From Paraburkholderia aspalathi (GTDB lineage Bacteria; Pseudomonadota; Gammaproteobacteria; Burkholderiales; Burkholderiaceae): DNA of 64,000 nt. The notes under the pieces were generated by a model. It made no database searches. It had not been told where the DNA came from and saw only the letters and a list, made by a program, of their open reading frames with translations. Shown here in pieces: positions 9,074 through 17,519 of this stretch. The stretch spans positions 62,001 to 126,000 of the forward strand of contig NZ_FPBH01000016.1 of the NCBI RefSeq assembly GCF_900116445.1, in the 5' to 3' direction. A program made the position numbers and the translations under genes. Numbering within the stretch: position 1 is the stretch's first letter; each line of letters begins with the position of its first letter.

Positions 9074-10021
9074 TCAAGACCCTGCGCGAAACTCAATACG
9101 TCGATTACGCGCCCGCCCGTCGGTCGTATCGTTCGATGCGATCGGCTGATCCGGACCAACTCCTGTGGTCGTCATCTGCTCGGGCGGAATGCCCCGCGCG
9201 GCCAGATAACCCTTCACCGCATCCGCACGCGCCTGGCTCAGTGCGATATTCGAGGTGCGATTGCCCGAGTTGTCGGTATGGCCGATGATCGCCACCGTCT
9301 TCGTCTGCATCTTCGACAACACGGCCGCCATCTGATCGAGAATCGCGCGGCCTTGCGGGGTAAGTGTCGCGCTGCCCGTCTCGAACTCGATCGTGCGATT
9401 CGCCAATGTCTGGTCGAGCAGGCCCTGTTCCGATGCGCTCACGCGCAAGCCGTTCTTGATCGTGTAGGTCGGGTTCAGCGCGTTCGCCATATCGCTTGCG
9501 AGCTGCTGGCGCTGCGATTCGTTGTGCACCTCGCCCTTCACGTCGATCTGCGTGCCGTCGATTTTCAACTGCCCTTTGCTGATCTGCTTCAACTGCGGGC
9601 CGATCAGCTTCTGTACGTTGGCAGACCAGTTCGGTGGCGTCGCGACGTCGGCGACTTCAATCTGATCAACCACGTTGGCCGAGCCGTAGGTGTCGCGCAG
9701 ACGTGCGAGCACGGCCGCTTTGGTCGCTTCATCCGGCACCTTTCCGCCCACCACCACCTGGCCCGGTGTTGCATTGGCCGGTGGCGGCGCTGCGCTGATC
9801 GCGCCCGTGCCGCCGCCCGTGGTGCCGCTGGCGAGGCCGGCCGTGCTGACAGCAGGACCTGCAGTGCCCGACTGTGCCGACGGCAGAGCCGTCGTGCGAA
9901 TCGCCATGCCGCTGTTGTCGACCGGCGTGACGCGTGCGGGGCCGTCGTTGTCGGCATGGGCGAGTGCGCAGACGAGAAGACCTGCCAGCAGCGAGGCAAT
10001 GCGCGTGTGTTTGCTCAACAT
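9074..10021 (-). CDS. T6SS-associated OmpA-family periplasmic protein
   Basis: The 315-residue product has a clear Sec signal peptide (MLSKHTRIASLLAGLLVCALAHA), a Gly/Ala/Pro-rich stretch, a central region (about residues 95-180) resembling a BON-like fold with GQVVVGGKVPDEATKAAV, and a C-terminal OmpA/MotB peptidoglycan-binding domain (about 205-312) with IIGHTDNSGN, LSQARADAVKGYL and the RRIEFR end. It starts 4 bp after the tagF stop with a GGGAG ribosome-binding site and ends at the shared terminator, so it is in the tssM-tagF operon. It probably links the secretion apparatus to the cell wall, but it has no transmembrane anchor and is not TssL. Earlier starts in frame overlap tagF and lack the signal peptide context. 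Confidence 0.85.
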   Translation of the reverse strand: MLSKHTRIASLLAGLLVCALAHADNDGPARVTPVDNSGMAIRTTALPSAQSGTAGPAVSTAGLASGTTGGGTGAISAAPPPANATPGQVVVGGKVPDEATKAAVLARLRDTYGSANVVDQIEVADVATPPNWSANVQKLIGPQLKQISKGQLKIDGTQIDVKGEVHNESQRQQLASDMANALNPTYTIKNGLRVSASEQGLLDQTLANRTIEFETGSATLTPQGRAILDQMAAVLSKMQTKTVAIIGHTDNSGNRTSNIALSQARADAVKGYLAARGIPPEQMTTTGVGPDQPIASNDTTDGRARNRRIEFRAGS

Positions 10022-10025
10022 CGTG

Positions 10026-11018
10026 TCACGCTCCCGTGAATGCTTCGCGGAACGTGTCGATGCTGACACGCAACGACAGTTGCGGTTGGTCGAGGTAGCT
10101 GACGAGCTTGCTGATGCCATGGTCGTTTTGTGCGTGTTCGTCGATCCACTCGGGATCGTCGATATCGATGTTGTGTGCCGCGTACGCCTGCGGATCGACC
10201 ACGCTGTGCAGCGTTTTGGCCGAGGCGCCGTTAAAGCCGATGATGAGCCGTTCGCGCTCGGCAATCGTACCGATAAAAATCGCCAGTTCGAAATCGGCCT
10301 GCGAGACGAACGGTGCGATCAGTTCGAGCCAGAAAGCGGCGACGAGCGAGCGATAGAACGGATCGTTCGGCAGTGGCAGTGTGAGCCCGCGTTCGAGATG
10401 CGACGAACCGCTTTGCATCACCGGACGCAGCAGCGAACCGAGCGCCAGCATCGCGCCACGCAGGCGCACCGGATGGCCGCTCGCAAGCAGCATTTGTTCG
10501 AGGCCGGAGAGCGTTTGATGTTCGACGAAGTCGTTGAAGGTGCCGTCGTGCGGATTGCCCGGACCGCCGCCGATTTCGATCGGCACTTGCGTTTCGCCGA
10601 GCGCGTGCAACGCGCCGGCCGGCTCGCTCACGCCGAGCAAGGGCTTCATCTGCGAGGCGATGCGCGACCACAGGCGCGCAAAGGCCAGCGGACTATGCGC
10701 GAGGAACGTCAGCGGCTTTTCTACTTCCAGCGCGGTGGCGGCAAGAAACGGAAAGCGGCGCGACGATTGATCCTGGCTCGCCACCATATGCCCGGCAATC
10801 GCCAGCTTGCTGCGCGAACCGAGGAACGCGAAGTGCATCGGCTTGGCGTTTTCGTAGACGATCTTCCAGCGCGGATCGTCAGTGAGCAACTCCATGGCCT
10901 CGGCGATCCAGCGGTCGAGCGTGGCTAGCAATTGCGGGTTATGCGCGCTTTTGACGAAGTCGCCGCGCGACGGAATCTTGCCGAAGTAGGCGATTTGCGC
11001 CTGCACGGTTTGCGTCAT
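10026..11018 (-). CDS. tagF: T6SS accessory protein TagF (ImpM family)
   Basis: TagF/ImpM-family proteins are accessory factors that in Pseudomonas post-translationally repress T6SS; here the regulatory role is inferred from the family. The 330-residue product begins MTQTVQAQIAYFGKIPSRGDFV, the diagnostic GKxPxxGDF motif, followed by the WKIVYENAKPMHFAFLG and FPFLAA blocks. The ATG overlaps the tssM stop (ATGA at 11015-11018), indicating coupling. No fused PppA phosphatase domain is present and no PpkA kinase gene is in the window. Confidence 0.92.
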   Translation of the reverse strand: MTQTVQAQIAYFGKIPSRGDFVKSAHNPQLLATLDRWIAEAMELLTDDPRWKIVYENAKPMHFAFLGSRSKLAIAGHMVASQDQSSRRFPFLAATALEVEKPLTFLAHSPLAFARLWSRIASQMKPLLGVSEPAGALHALGETQVPIEIGGGPGNPHDGTFNDFVEHQTLSGLEQMLLASGHPVRLRGAMLALGSLLRPVMQSGSSHLERGLTLPLPNDPFYRSLVAAFWLELIAPFVSQADFELAIFIGTIAERERLIIGFNGASAKTLHSVVDPQAYAAHNIDIDDPEWIDEHAQNDHGISKLVSYLDQPQLSLRVSIDTFREAFTGA

Positions 11019-14000
11019 TGCGCACCCCCTGTGTTCGAAACCGCGGCGGCGGCCGTGGCCGGCCGTGCCGCTGGTGAGGCCGGTGCGGCAGCGGGCGCGG
11101 TGCCCGCTGTTCCTGTTGGTCCTGGCGCACCCGCGGCCGTCGCATTGACTGAATTCGCCGCGGCGCTCACGTCCGCCACCGACGACGGCAGCCGCAAGCC
11201 GCGCAGGCTTTGCTGTTGCGGTGCATCGCTGCTGGCGCTGCCCGAGGCCTGCGAGGTGCTGATGATGCGCATGCTGACCGCAACCGTGACATTGCCTTGC
11301 GTCCACGACAGATCGAAGGTGCCGTCCGGACGGCGCTTGCGTTGCGCCGAGTTGATCAGCTTCTCCAGACCGTAGCGGCCCGGTTCGTTGACCAGTTGCA
11401 GCGTGCGGCCGTCGAAGGTCGTGGCGTTCAGCGTCGCGCCCGGCGAGCCCGACGGATTCGGCCACACGAAGTTGGTCCACTGCGGCGGCGTATTGCGGTA
11501 ACGCATCTGCTGGCCGTCGATCGCGAGCGTGTATTCCGTGGTGCCGCTGCTCGGCTGCGGCAGGATCTGGAATACGGTCTGCGGTTCGGCCGAGCTTTGA
11601 CCACCCGAGGTCGCCGCGCCACCGGCAAGCGGCGCCACCCAGCGCGCGAAACCGCTGGTGAAGTCGGGCGTCAGCGCGAGACCCATATCGCCCCATGTGC
11701 GTGAGGTCAGCGTGTCGCCGCGGCGCACCGCGAGCGGCCCGAGCGTGGTGCCGACGAACTTGGCGATCGCGCCGTCCGGCCCGAACACCTGAGCGATTTC
11801 GCCTGCGCCGGCTTCGACCTTTGCATCGCCTGCAAACGGATACTTGTTCGCGAGCGACCCCTGGAAGGTCTGGTAGACCTGCGCGTTCCACACCTTGTTG
11901 ACTTCGACGCTGGCCGGCTGGATCACCACCGCATACGCCGCCATCAGCGGACGCACCAGCAGCGGGCGCAGTGCCTTGCGTTGCGAATCGGTGAGGCCCG
12001 TCAGCATCTGTTCGTCGACGTACTTCAGCGAATCGGCCAGTTCGGAGCCGCTGCCGTCGAGCGTCTGCTGCATCAGCTGACGTGCGCCCGGTCCCGGATC
12101 GCCCTGATTCTTGATCACGTTAAAGCGCGTACGGACCTTCGAGAGCGTGTCCATGTAGCCCTTCAACATCGAGCCGTTGTCGCCGGAGACGACGATGCGG
12201 CCCAATGCCGAGAACTCCTGGCCGATCGGTCCCATCGGCACTTCGACCGGATTGCCGTTGATGTCGATGTTGGCGTTCAGCTGGCCGGTCGGCGCACGCG
12301 AGAACCAGTTCTTGAACCAGCTGGTCATGCCGGTTTGCGCGCGCTTCAGGTTCGCGTTGAAGAGCGACGGGTTGTCCCACGAAGTCTGGTCATACGCGGT
12401 TTCGAGGACCTTGCGGATTGGTGAATCCTGCGGGTCGCCGAGACGGTTCATTGCATCCACCGCCTGACCGAAGCTGCCGAAGCTCTGCACGGCAATGCCC
12501 TGCATGAACTTCTGCCAGTGCATTGCGTACTCCGTCTTGTACATCGCCACGAGTGCTTTCTGGATCTGCTCGGGACTGCCTTCGAGCGTCAGGTCGTCGT
12601 GCGCGGAGGTATTGAGCACCCAGTCCTTGGCCTGCAATTCCTTGGTGGCGGCATCGCGAATCGCCGGCTGCACGTACTGGAACCACGCTTCACGCGTAAA
12701 GGTGCCGGGGATTGCGTAGCTGCCGGCCACCAGCGCCGTATTGTTTTCGCCGACGATGCGCGCGATCGTCATCGGCGCGAAACGGGTCGACGCACGCGCC
12801 TTGATTTCTTCATAGACGCGCTGACGAGCCGGCATGCCGCGCACCACGCGGCGCAGGTTTTCACGAGTCTGGTCGACGAGGCCGAGGTTCTGGTCGATCA
12901 TCGGCCAGTCGTTGTCGGACACGCGCGACAGATAGAAGGTGATCATGCGCTCGGCGCTGCGGATCATCTCGTCGCGGGGCATGTTGCCGCGATTCGTTTC
13001 GAGCCAGCCGCGCCAGAAGCGGGCGACCTGATCGGTCAGGTGAGCGGTTTCCACGTGACGCTTGTCGCTCAGCATCAGGTAGGTCTTGAGTGCGTTGTAC
13101 GCGTCTTCGACGTTGGTCGGCGACGCATCGCTATACAGGCCGCCCTGGCTGTTCGCCGCCATGGCAGTGTGCGCGGACACCGGAATCGCTGCGGCGTCCG
13201 GCGTGCGGTTCAACGGCGCGAGCTGATCGGGGTGCGCATTGACGTCCTTCAGGAACGACGCGAGATTCTGCGAGACCGGGTCGAGCAGGATCTGGCGCAC
13301 GCCGTTGTAATACTCGGTGAGCAAGTGCTGCTCGAGGCGGTCGCCCTGATACAGCCCGAGCGACACGGCCAGCGGCTTGTCGCGGCGGAACTGTTCGAGC
13401 TGGTCGATGCGGTCTTCCAGAATGTCCATTGCCTGCAAGCGCGATTGCAGGTCGTTGCGGTTCTGCTGCAGGCGCACCACGTTGTCGAGGTCGGCCTTGA
13501 CGTTGTCGGCGAGCTGCTCATTGCCGATCGTCGACCACGTCCAGCCGCCGAGCGCCAACGCGAGCACCGCGACGAAGCCGAAGAACGTGGCATAACGCAT
13601 GCGCGTCTTGGCGGGACTGGCGAACTGCTTGACGGTCTGCCGGTCGGCGAAGATCACCTTGGAGAACAGGTCGCGCAGGAAGAAGCCGTTCTTCGAGAAC
13701 GCGCTATGCGGCTTGGGCAGACTGTCGGCAGAGAGGCCGAAACGGTTGGCGATGCGCGTGGCGGCGGCGCTGTTGGTCTCGCCTTCCTGCAGGGCGCTGG
13801 TAAAGTAAAAACCGCGGAAAATCGGCTTGTGCTGGAACGGGTTGGTTTCGAACAGCGTGGCGAGGAACGCGCGCAATGCGGGCTTGATCGTCGAGAATTC
13901 GAGCGGGAAGCTCAACTGGCCCGGCGAGAGCTTGTTGCCGCGGTTGATCGACATCTGCGCAACGCTGATTTCTTTCAGGCCGTCGTAGAGCTCTTCAAAG

Positions 14001-14917
14001 TGCTCGTCGAAGAGGCCCACCACGTCGCGCTTTTCGTCCGGCTCGTAGGGCAGGGTGGCGCCCCACACGCGGTCGTATTCGTGGCGGTCGCTGCCGCTGA
14101 AAAATTCGGTGAAGCCCGTGATCAGGTCGGCCTTGGTGAACATCACATACACCGGCGCAAACACTTCGAGCTTTTCGGTCAACTCCTGCACGCGCTGGCG
14201 CAGGTTCTTCGCGAGATTGATCGCGAACTCGGGCTTGCTGCTAGTCAGCTCGGCAATGCTCGCCGTGACGATGATGCCGTTGATCGGCGCTTTTGGCCGG
14301 AAGCGCTTGAGCAGGCCGAGGAAGCCGATCCATTCGGTGCGGTCTTCTTCGTGCACGGAATAGCGGCCGGCGGTGTCGAGCAGAATGCCTTCGGTCGTGA
14401 AGAACCAGTCGCAGTTACGCGTACCGCCGATGCCGTGAATCACGGCGTTGTTCTTGTCAGCGAAAGGAAACTGCAGACCGGAATTCAGCACGGCGCTGCT
14501 CTTGCCTGCGGCCGGGTTGCCGATCACGATGTACCAGGGCAACTCATACAGCGCCGAGCCGCCGGACATCTGACCGATCTTCGAGGTCTTGATCGTTTTC
14601 ACCGCGTCGACGAGGCGCGTGCGCAGCACGTCGAGTTCGGCCTGGCGCGCGGGCGTTGGGGCGGGGCCGGTTTCGGTCTGTTTTTCGGCTTGCTGCTCGA
14701 GCATTTCGCCGAGCTTGTTGTTCGCGCGCCGCGCGCGCAGGCGGCGCACCACCCACACCAGCAGCCATAGCGCGATCACCGCGCCGAGCACGATGGCAGG
14801 CCACATCAGGTCGATCTGCAAGGTATCGGCACCGATGAACAAAACAGCAGCGAGCGCGAGCAAGCCGATGATCGAGAGCGTGCGTGTATGGGTCAACACG
14901 TTAAGAATGCGTCGCAT
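11015..14917 (-). CDS. tssM: T6SS inner-membrane channel protein TssM (IcmF)
   Basis: TssM spans the inner membrane and forms the membrane complex with TssL and TssJ. The 1300-residue product has two N-terminal transmembrane helices (about residues 12-29 and 37-57), a cytoplasmic NTPase-like domain with Walker A GNPAAGKSS (about 131-139), a third helix near 442-462 and a long periplasmic C-terminal region ending in an Ala/Pro-rich tail. The Walker A motif is intact; it is lost in some TssM proteins. The ATG at 14917 (MRRILNVLTH) is preferred over an in-frame ATG 54 bp upstream, which adds a segment that does not look like a TssM N-terminus. Its stop overlaps the tagF start. Confidence 0.96.
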   Translation of the reverse strand: MRRILNVLTHTRTLSIIGLLALAAVLFIGADTLQIDLMWPAIVLGAVIALWLLVWVVRRLRARRANNKLGEMLEQQAEKQTETGPAPTPARQAELDVLRTRLVDAVKTIKTSKIGQMSGGSALYELPWYIVIGNPAAGKSSAVLNSGLQFPFADKNNAVIHGIGGTRNCDWFFTTEGILLDTAGRYSVHEEDRTEWIGFLGLLKRFRPKAPINGIIVTASIAELTSSKPEFAINLAKNLRQRVQELTEKLEVFAPVYVMFTKADLITGFTEFFSGSDRHEYDRVWGATLPYEPDEKRDVVGLFDEHFEELYDGLKEISVAQMSINRGNKLSPGQLSFPLEFSTIKPALRAFLATLFETNPFQHKPIFRGFYFTSALQEGETNSAAATRIANRFGLSADSLPKPHSAFSKNGFFLRDLFSKVIFADRQTVKQFASPAKTRMRYATFFGFVAVLALALGGWTWSTIGNEQLADNVKADLDNVVRLQQNRNDLQSRLQAMDILEDRIDQLEQFRRDKPLAVSLGLYQGDRLEQHLLTEYYNGVRQILLDPVSQNLASFLKDVNAHPDQLAPLNRTPDAAAIPVSAHTAMAANSQGGLYSDASPTNVEDAYNALKTYLMLSDKRHVETAHLTDQVARFWRGWLETNRGNMPRDEMIRSAERMITFYLSRVSDNDWPMIDQNLGLVDQTRENLRRVVRGMPARQRVYEEIKARASTRFAPMTIARIVGENNTALVAGSYAIPGTFTREAWFQYVQPAIRDAATKELQAKDWVLNTSAHDDLTLEGSPEQIQKALVAMYKTEYAMHWQKFMQGIAVQSFGSFGQAVDAMNRLGDPQDSPIRKVLETAYDQTSWDNPSLFNANLKRAQTGMTSWFKNWFSRAPTGQLNANIDINGNPVEVPMGPIGQEFSALGRIVVSGDNGSMLKGYMDTLSKVRTRFNVIKNQGDPGPGARQLMQQTLDGSGSELADSLKYVDEQMLTGLTDSQRKALRPLLVRPLMAAYAVVIQPASVEVNKVWNAQVYQTFQGSLANKYPFAGDAKVEAGAGEIAQVFGPDGAIAKFVGTTLGPLAVRRGDTLTSRTWGDMGLALTPDFTSGFARWVAPLAGGAATSGGQSSAEPQTVFQILPQPSSGTTEYTLAIDGQQMRYRNTPPQWTNFVWPNPSGSPGATLNATTFDGRTLQLVNEPGRYGLEKLINSAQRKRRPDGTFDLSWTQGNVTVAVSMRIISTSQASGSASSDAPQQQSLRGLRLPSSVADVSAAANSVNATAAGAPGPTGTAGTAPAAAPASPAARPATAAAAVSNTGGAQ

Positions 14918-15185
14918 AGGCCGTTCAGGTCTTGGTGATGTGTGTTGTGGCGCGTGTGTGACAAACAGCATGGTGCGAGCGCGGGCAAAGTCTGCCAGCG
15001 CCGCGTTTGAAATAAATCGAAAGCATATTCAGGCGAAGGTGAATGCGGCCGGATTGTTAAATCCGCCGTGGAATGTTTCGCCGATGGCGATGGGACGAAT
15101 GCCGTTATGCAGGCGGCATTGCCGACTTTTGCCAGAAAATTTGCTTGAACGCCCCATTGCCAACCTCTTTATTGCCCACTTCGCC

Positions 15186-16031
15186 TTAATGACCACGCCC
15201 CAGGACGAAGCCGGGTTTGTGATATTCAACGTGCCCGAGATCCATCAATTTCCAACGGCCACCCCACGTCAGGCCGACCTGTTCGGCCGTCTGTCCGTAT
15301 AACTGATAGCCTCGCATGGCCCAGGGATCTTTTTCTGAAATGACGAGCTTGCCGTCGCGCAAAAACGCATTGTCCGCGGCAAGACCGTATTGGTGATAGC
15401 TTTGAAACGCTGCGGCATTGGTGACGTTGCCCCCCATTTGCGCCAGGCGGTTTTGCCGCTCCGGACTGCGATAACCCTCCAGCAATGCCATTTCATACCC
15501 GTACTGCTCGTGCATGATTTTGTAAACGAGCAATAAACGCGTTCTGAAATCGGCGTCGAGCAAATTCCAGTCGCGGCTCGCGTCTTTCAGCGCGGGCCGA
15601 ATCTGCTCCACTTCCTGCGTTGCAAATACCTCGGGCGGCAGCGGCGGCGGGGGCACGAGCTGTTCGCCATTCAATAACGCGGCAATTTTCTCGTCCGGTA
15701 CCCGTGCAGTGTCATCGAATTGGAATAATTGCCTGCCGCGTAAAGCCAATGCCACCAATGGCGGCGTCGCAAGAATACCTGTGGTGGTAAAAATCAGCAA
15801 GCGCCGCTTTGCCAGTAACTTTTGCATATCGACTGCAGTCGATTGCGAAATTTTTGCCGAACGCACTAATTGACCGCGAGCACGTGAAGCACCTTGAGAT
15901 GCTCCGCGCATAACGCGGCCATGAATGGCGAGTGCGGCGCCTAATAAAGAGGCGCGTACCGCCGGCAATAGCAGCATTGCGGCGATCACAACGGCGAAGG
16001 CGAAATAGGCGAGAAGTACTACGGCAATCAA
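15186..16031 (-). CDS. tagX: T6SS-associated M15-family peptidoglycan endopeptidase, TagX-like
   Basis: The product has two hydrophobic segments (about residues 1-25 and 75-95) and a C-terminal VanY/CwlK-like M15 domain. The zinc-binding and catalytic motifs are visible: HQYGLAAD (HxxGxAxD, about residues 210-217) and HVEYH near residue 268. TagX proteins cut peptidoglycan cross-bridges so that the T6SS can be built through the wall; the place directly upstream of tssM supports that role. The start is uncertain. The frame is open to an ATG at 16193, but that overlaps the divergent gene at 16157 and its promoter. A TTG at 16031 has GGGG six bases upstream and gives 281 residues beginning with a membrane helix. 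Confidence 0.75.
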   Translation of the reverse strand: MIAVVLLAYFAFAVVIAAMLLLPAVRASLLGAALAIHGRVMRGASQGASRARGQLVRSAKISQSTAVDMQKLLAKRRLLIFTTTGILATPPLVALALRGRQLFQFDDTARVPDEKIAALLNGEQLVPPPPLPPEVFATQEVEQIRPALKDASRDWNLLDADFRTRLLLVYKIMHEQYGYEMALLEGYRSPERQNRLAQMGGNVTNAAAFQSYHQYGLAADNAFLRDGKLVISEKDPWAMRGYQLYGQTAEQVGLTWGGRWKLMDLGHVEYHKPGFVLGRGH

Positions 16032-16056
16032 AGTCGACCCCGGAAATTGGAAACAA

Positions 16057-16085
16057 TTGTATTTTGTAATGCTTGCTCTTAGAAT
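16057..16085 (+). promoter_or_regulatory. Candidate sigma-70 promoter of the four-cysteine membrane protein
   Basis: TTGTAT (16057-16062) and TAGAAT (16080-16085) are separated by exactly 17 bp, placing a start site near 16092, about 65 bp before the ATG at 16157. The spacing and the divergent intergenic location support it; no other data. Confidence 0.5.
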
Positions 16086-16156
16086 CAGGCCTGCTCGGAG
16101 AGGAGCCGGAACGGTATTATCACGGCGAAATAATCCAGGATTCAATGAGACAGTGA

Positions 16157-17104
16157 ATGAGTGCGCCGGAAAGTTCGAATTCCAAAGCCCCACCTAGCCT
16201 GTTATCCGATAAGGCTAAGGGCGCCGATGGCAATGGTTCGCGAATTCTCGCGAATCTGGAAGGCCGCGTCGAGCCGCCTACCGATAAACCACGCCGGTCG
16301 AAAACGCCGCTGCTGCTGGTCGCCTTGCTGGTGATCGCTGCCGGCGGTTGGGGCGCGTGGCATATGCAGCAGCGTGTGCAGACGGAGTCGTTGGCGTCAG
16401 CCACGCCCGCCAACGCCACGAAAGCTGCTGTGCCGGCGTCCGCCGCGAGCGGTGCTGCGCAGGTCACTGCGAAAGCGGAGGCGCCGGCTGCAGCGTCGTC
16501 GCAAGCGGCCACGATCGTTGCTGATGACAGCGACAGCAAGGCGCCAGCGGCATCCGCGGGTGAGCCTGCAAGCGGTGATGGAAGCCGCTTATCGCGCGCG
16601 CTTGCCGATGGCGCTGAGCCGAGCACCGCGTCTACACCGGTTGCGTCCGCAACGGCTGCGTCGGCGGTCACGGTGCCGGCGGCAAAGCACGGTAAGAGCT
16701 CCTCCACGGCTGTCGCCAGCAATGCGAAACACGACACAGCGGCGCACAGCAAGAAGGAAAGCGCGAGCGCAAGCAATCATCACGCGAGCGCGCCGACCGC
16801 GGTCGCTCAAACGAAGAAATCGCGCCCTGCCGGTAATGCTTCGAAAGATGATTCGGATGCCGATCTATTGGCTGCACTCGTGGCGCGCACCAAACCGGCT
16901 GACGCGAAAGCGGCAGACGGCAGCACGGCCACCAAGGTCAGTGCATCGGCTGCGCCTGGGAACGCCAAGCTGGCCGAACGCGTGAAAGAGTGTGGGCAAC
17001 GCGGCTTCTTCGAAGACCAGTTGTGCCGCTGGCGCGTGTGCGACGGGCATTGGGGTAAAGACCCCGCTTGTCCGGGGGCTGCGCCGCAGGCACGTCAGCC
17101 GTAA
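16157..17104 (+). CDS. Single-span Ala-rich membrane protein with four-cysteine C-terminal motif
   Basis: Function unknown. The 315-residue product has a ~50-residue cytoplasmic N-terminus, one transmembrane helix (about 51-68, preceded by KPRRSK, so the rest is probably periplasmic), a ~190-residue low-complexity Ala/Ser/Lys linker and a compact C-terminal motif with cysteines at 279, 290, 295 and 305 (ECGQRGFF, LCRWRVCDGHWG, DPACP). The four cysteines could form two disulphides in the periplasm. It is divergent from the tagX-like gene and next to the T6SS cluster, so a cell-envelope role linked to T6SS is possible but unproven. The long linker would let the tail reach far from the membrane. 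Confidence 0.75.
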   Translation: MSAPESSNSKAPPSLLSDKAKGADGNGSRILANLEGRVEPPTDKPRRSKTPLLLVALLVIAAGGWGAWHMQQRVQTESLASATPANATKAAVPASAASGAAQVTAKAEAPAAASSQAATIVADDSDSKAPAASAGEPASGDGSRLSRALADGAEPSTASTPVASATAASAVTVPAAKHGKSSSTAVASNAKHDTAAHSKKESASASNHHASAPTAVAQTKKSRPAGNASKDDSDADLLAALVARTKPADAKAADGSTATKVSASAAPGNAKLAERVKECGQRGFFEDQLCRWRVCDGHWGKDPACPGAAPQARQP

Positions 17105-17519
17105 GTTCGCGTAATGCGCCGCGCGTCTTCGTGACTCGCGGCACATGCGGTCCACGCAATTCACATTCGCTGTCGCAGCGTTTTGTGAATCTGCGGCTTC
17201 ACAGCTAGCGATGCGCGTCACTCGACGCGCATTCGTTCCACCACCGCCGACCTGCGCATTACCTTCCACTGGTACTTCGATCCTGCGTTGCTCCGCGTCC
17301 CCAGCTTGCGCGCCAACAGTTGTGAATCCTTCGGCGGACCGTTGCGCAGCGAGATATCGGCGCATTGTTCAAGCAGGTCCACCACCTGATCGGCCAGAAC
17401 GATGTCGAGCGCAATGGCGGGATGATTCGCAAGAAACTCAGGCACGAGCGGCAGCAGATATTACGTCTAAGATGAGCCCGCTTATTGGAGCAGTACGACT
17501 GCATTAAAAGGAGGCGTCG
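17105..17519. other. Intergenic region between T6SS edge and nucleoside hydrolase
   Basis: Apart from the LysR relic (17299-17460) no gene is supported here. The region ends with an AAAAGGAGG ribosome-binding site (about 17507-17515) for the GTG at 17520. It marks the boundary of the T6SS island. Confidence 0.6.
17299..17460 (-). pseudogene. Remnant of a LysR-type regulator (substrate-binding domain fragment)
   Basis: On the - strand the frame reads YLLPLVPEFLANHPAIALDI, then VVDLLEQCADISLRNG and DSQLLARKLG, which matches the beginning of the effector-binding domain of LysR regulators (compare VLPALEDFHARYPNLDLAI in the intact LysR at 18703-19659). A TAA stop lies directly upstream at 17461-17463 and the similarity stops after RKLG. 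No HTH or remaining effector domain is seen nearby. This is a ~160-bp relic, not a gene. Confidence 0.7.

Noticed and set aside
12518..14770. A 750-codon open frame on + opposite tssM
   Set aside because: It is a mirror of the high-GC tssM codons, with no ribosome-binding site and no domain.
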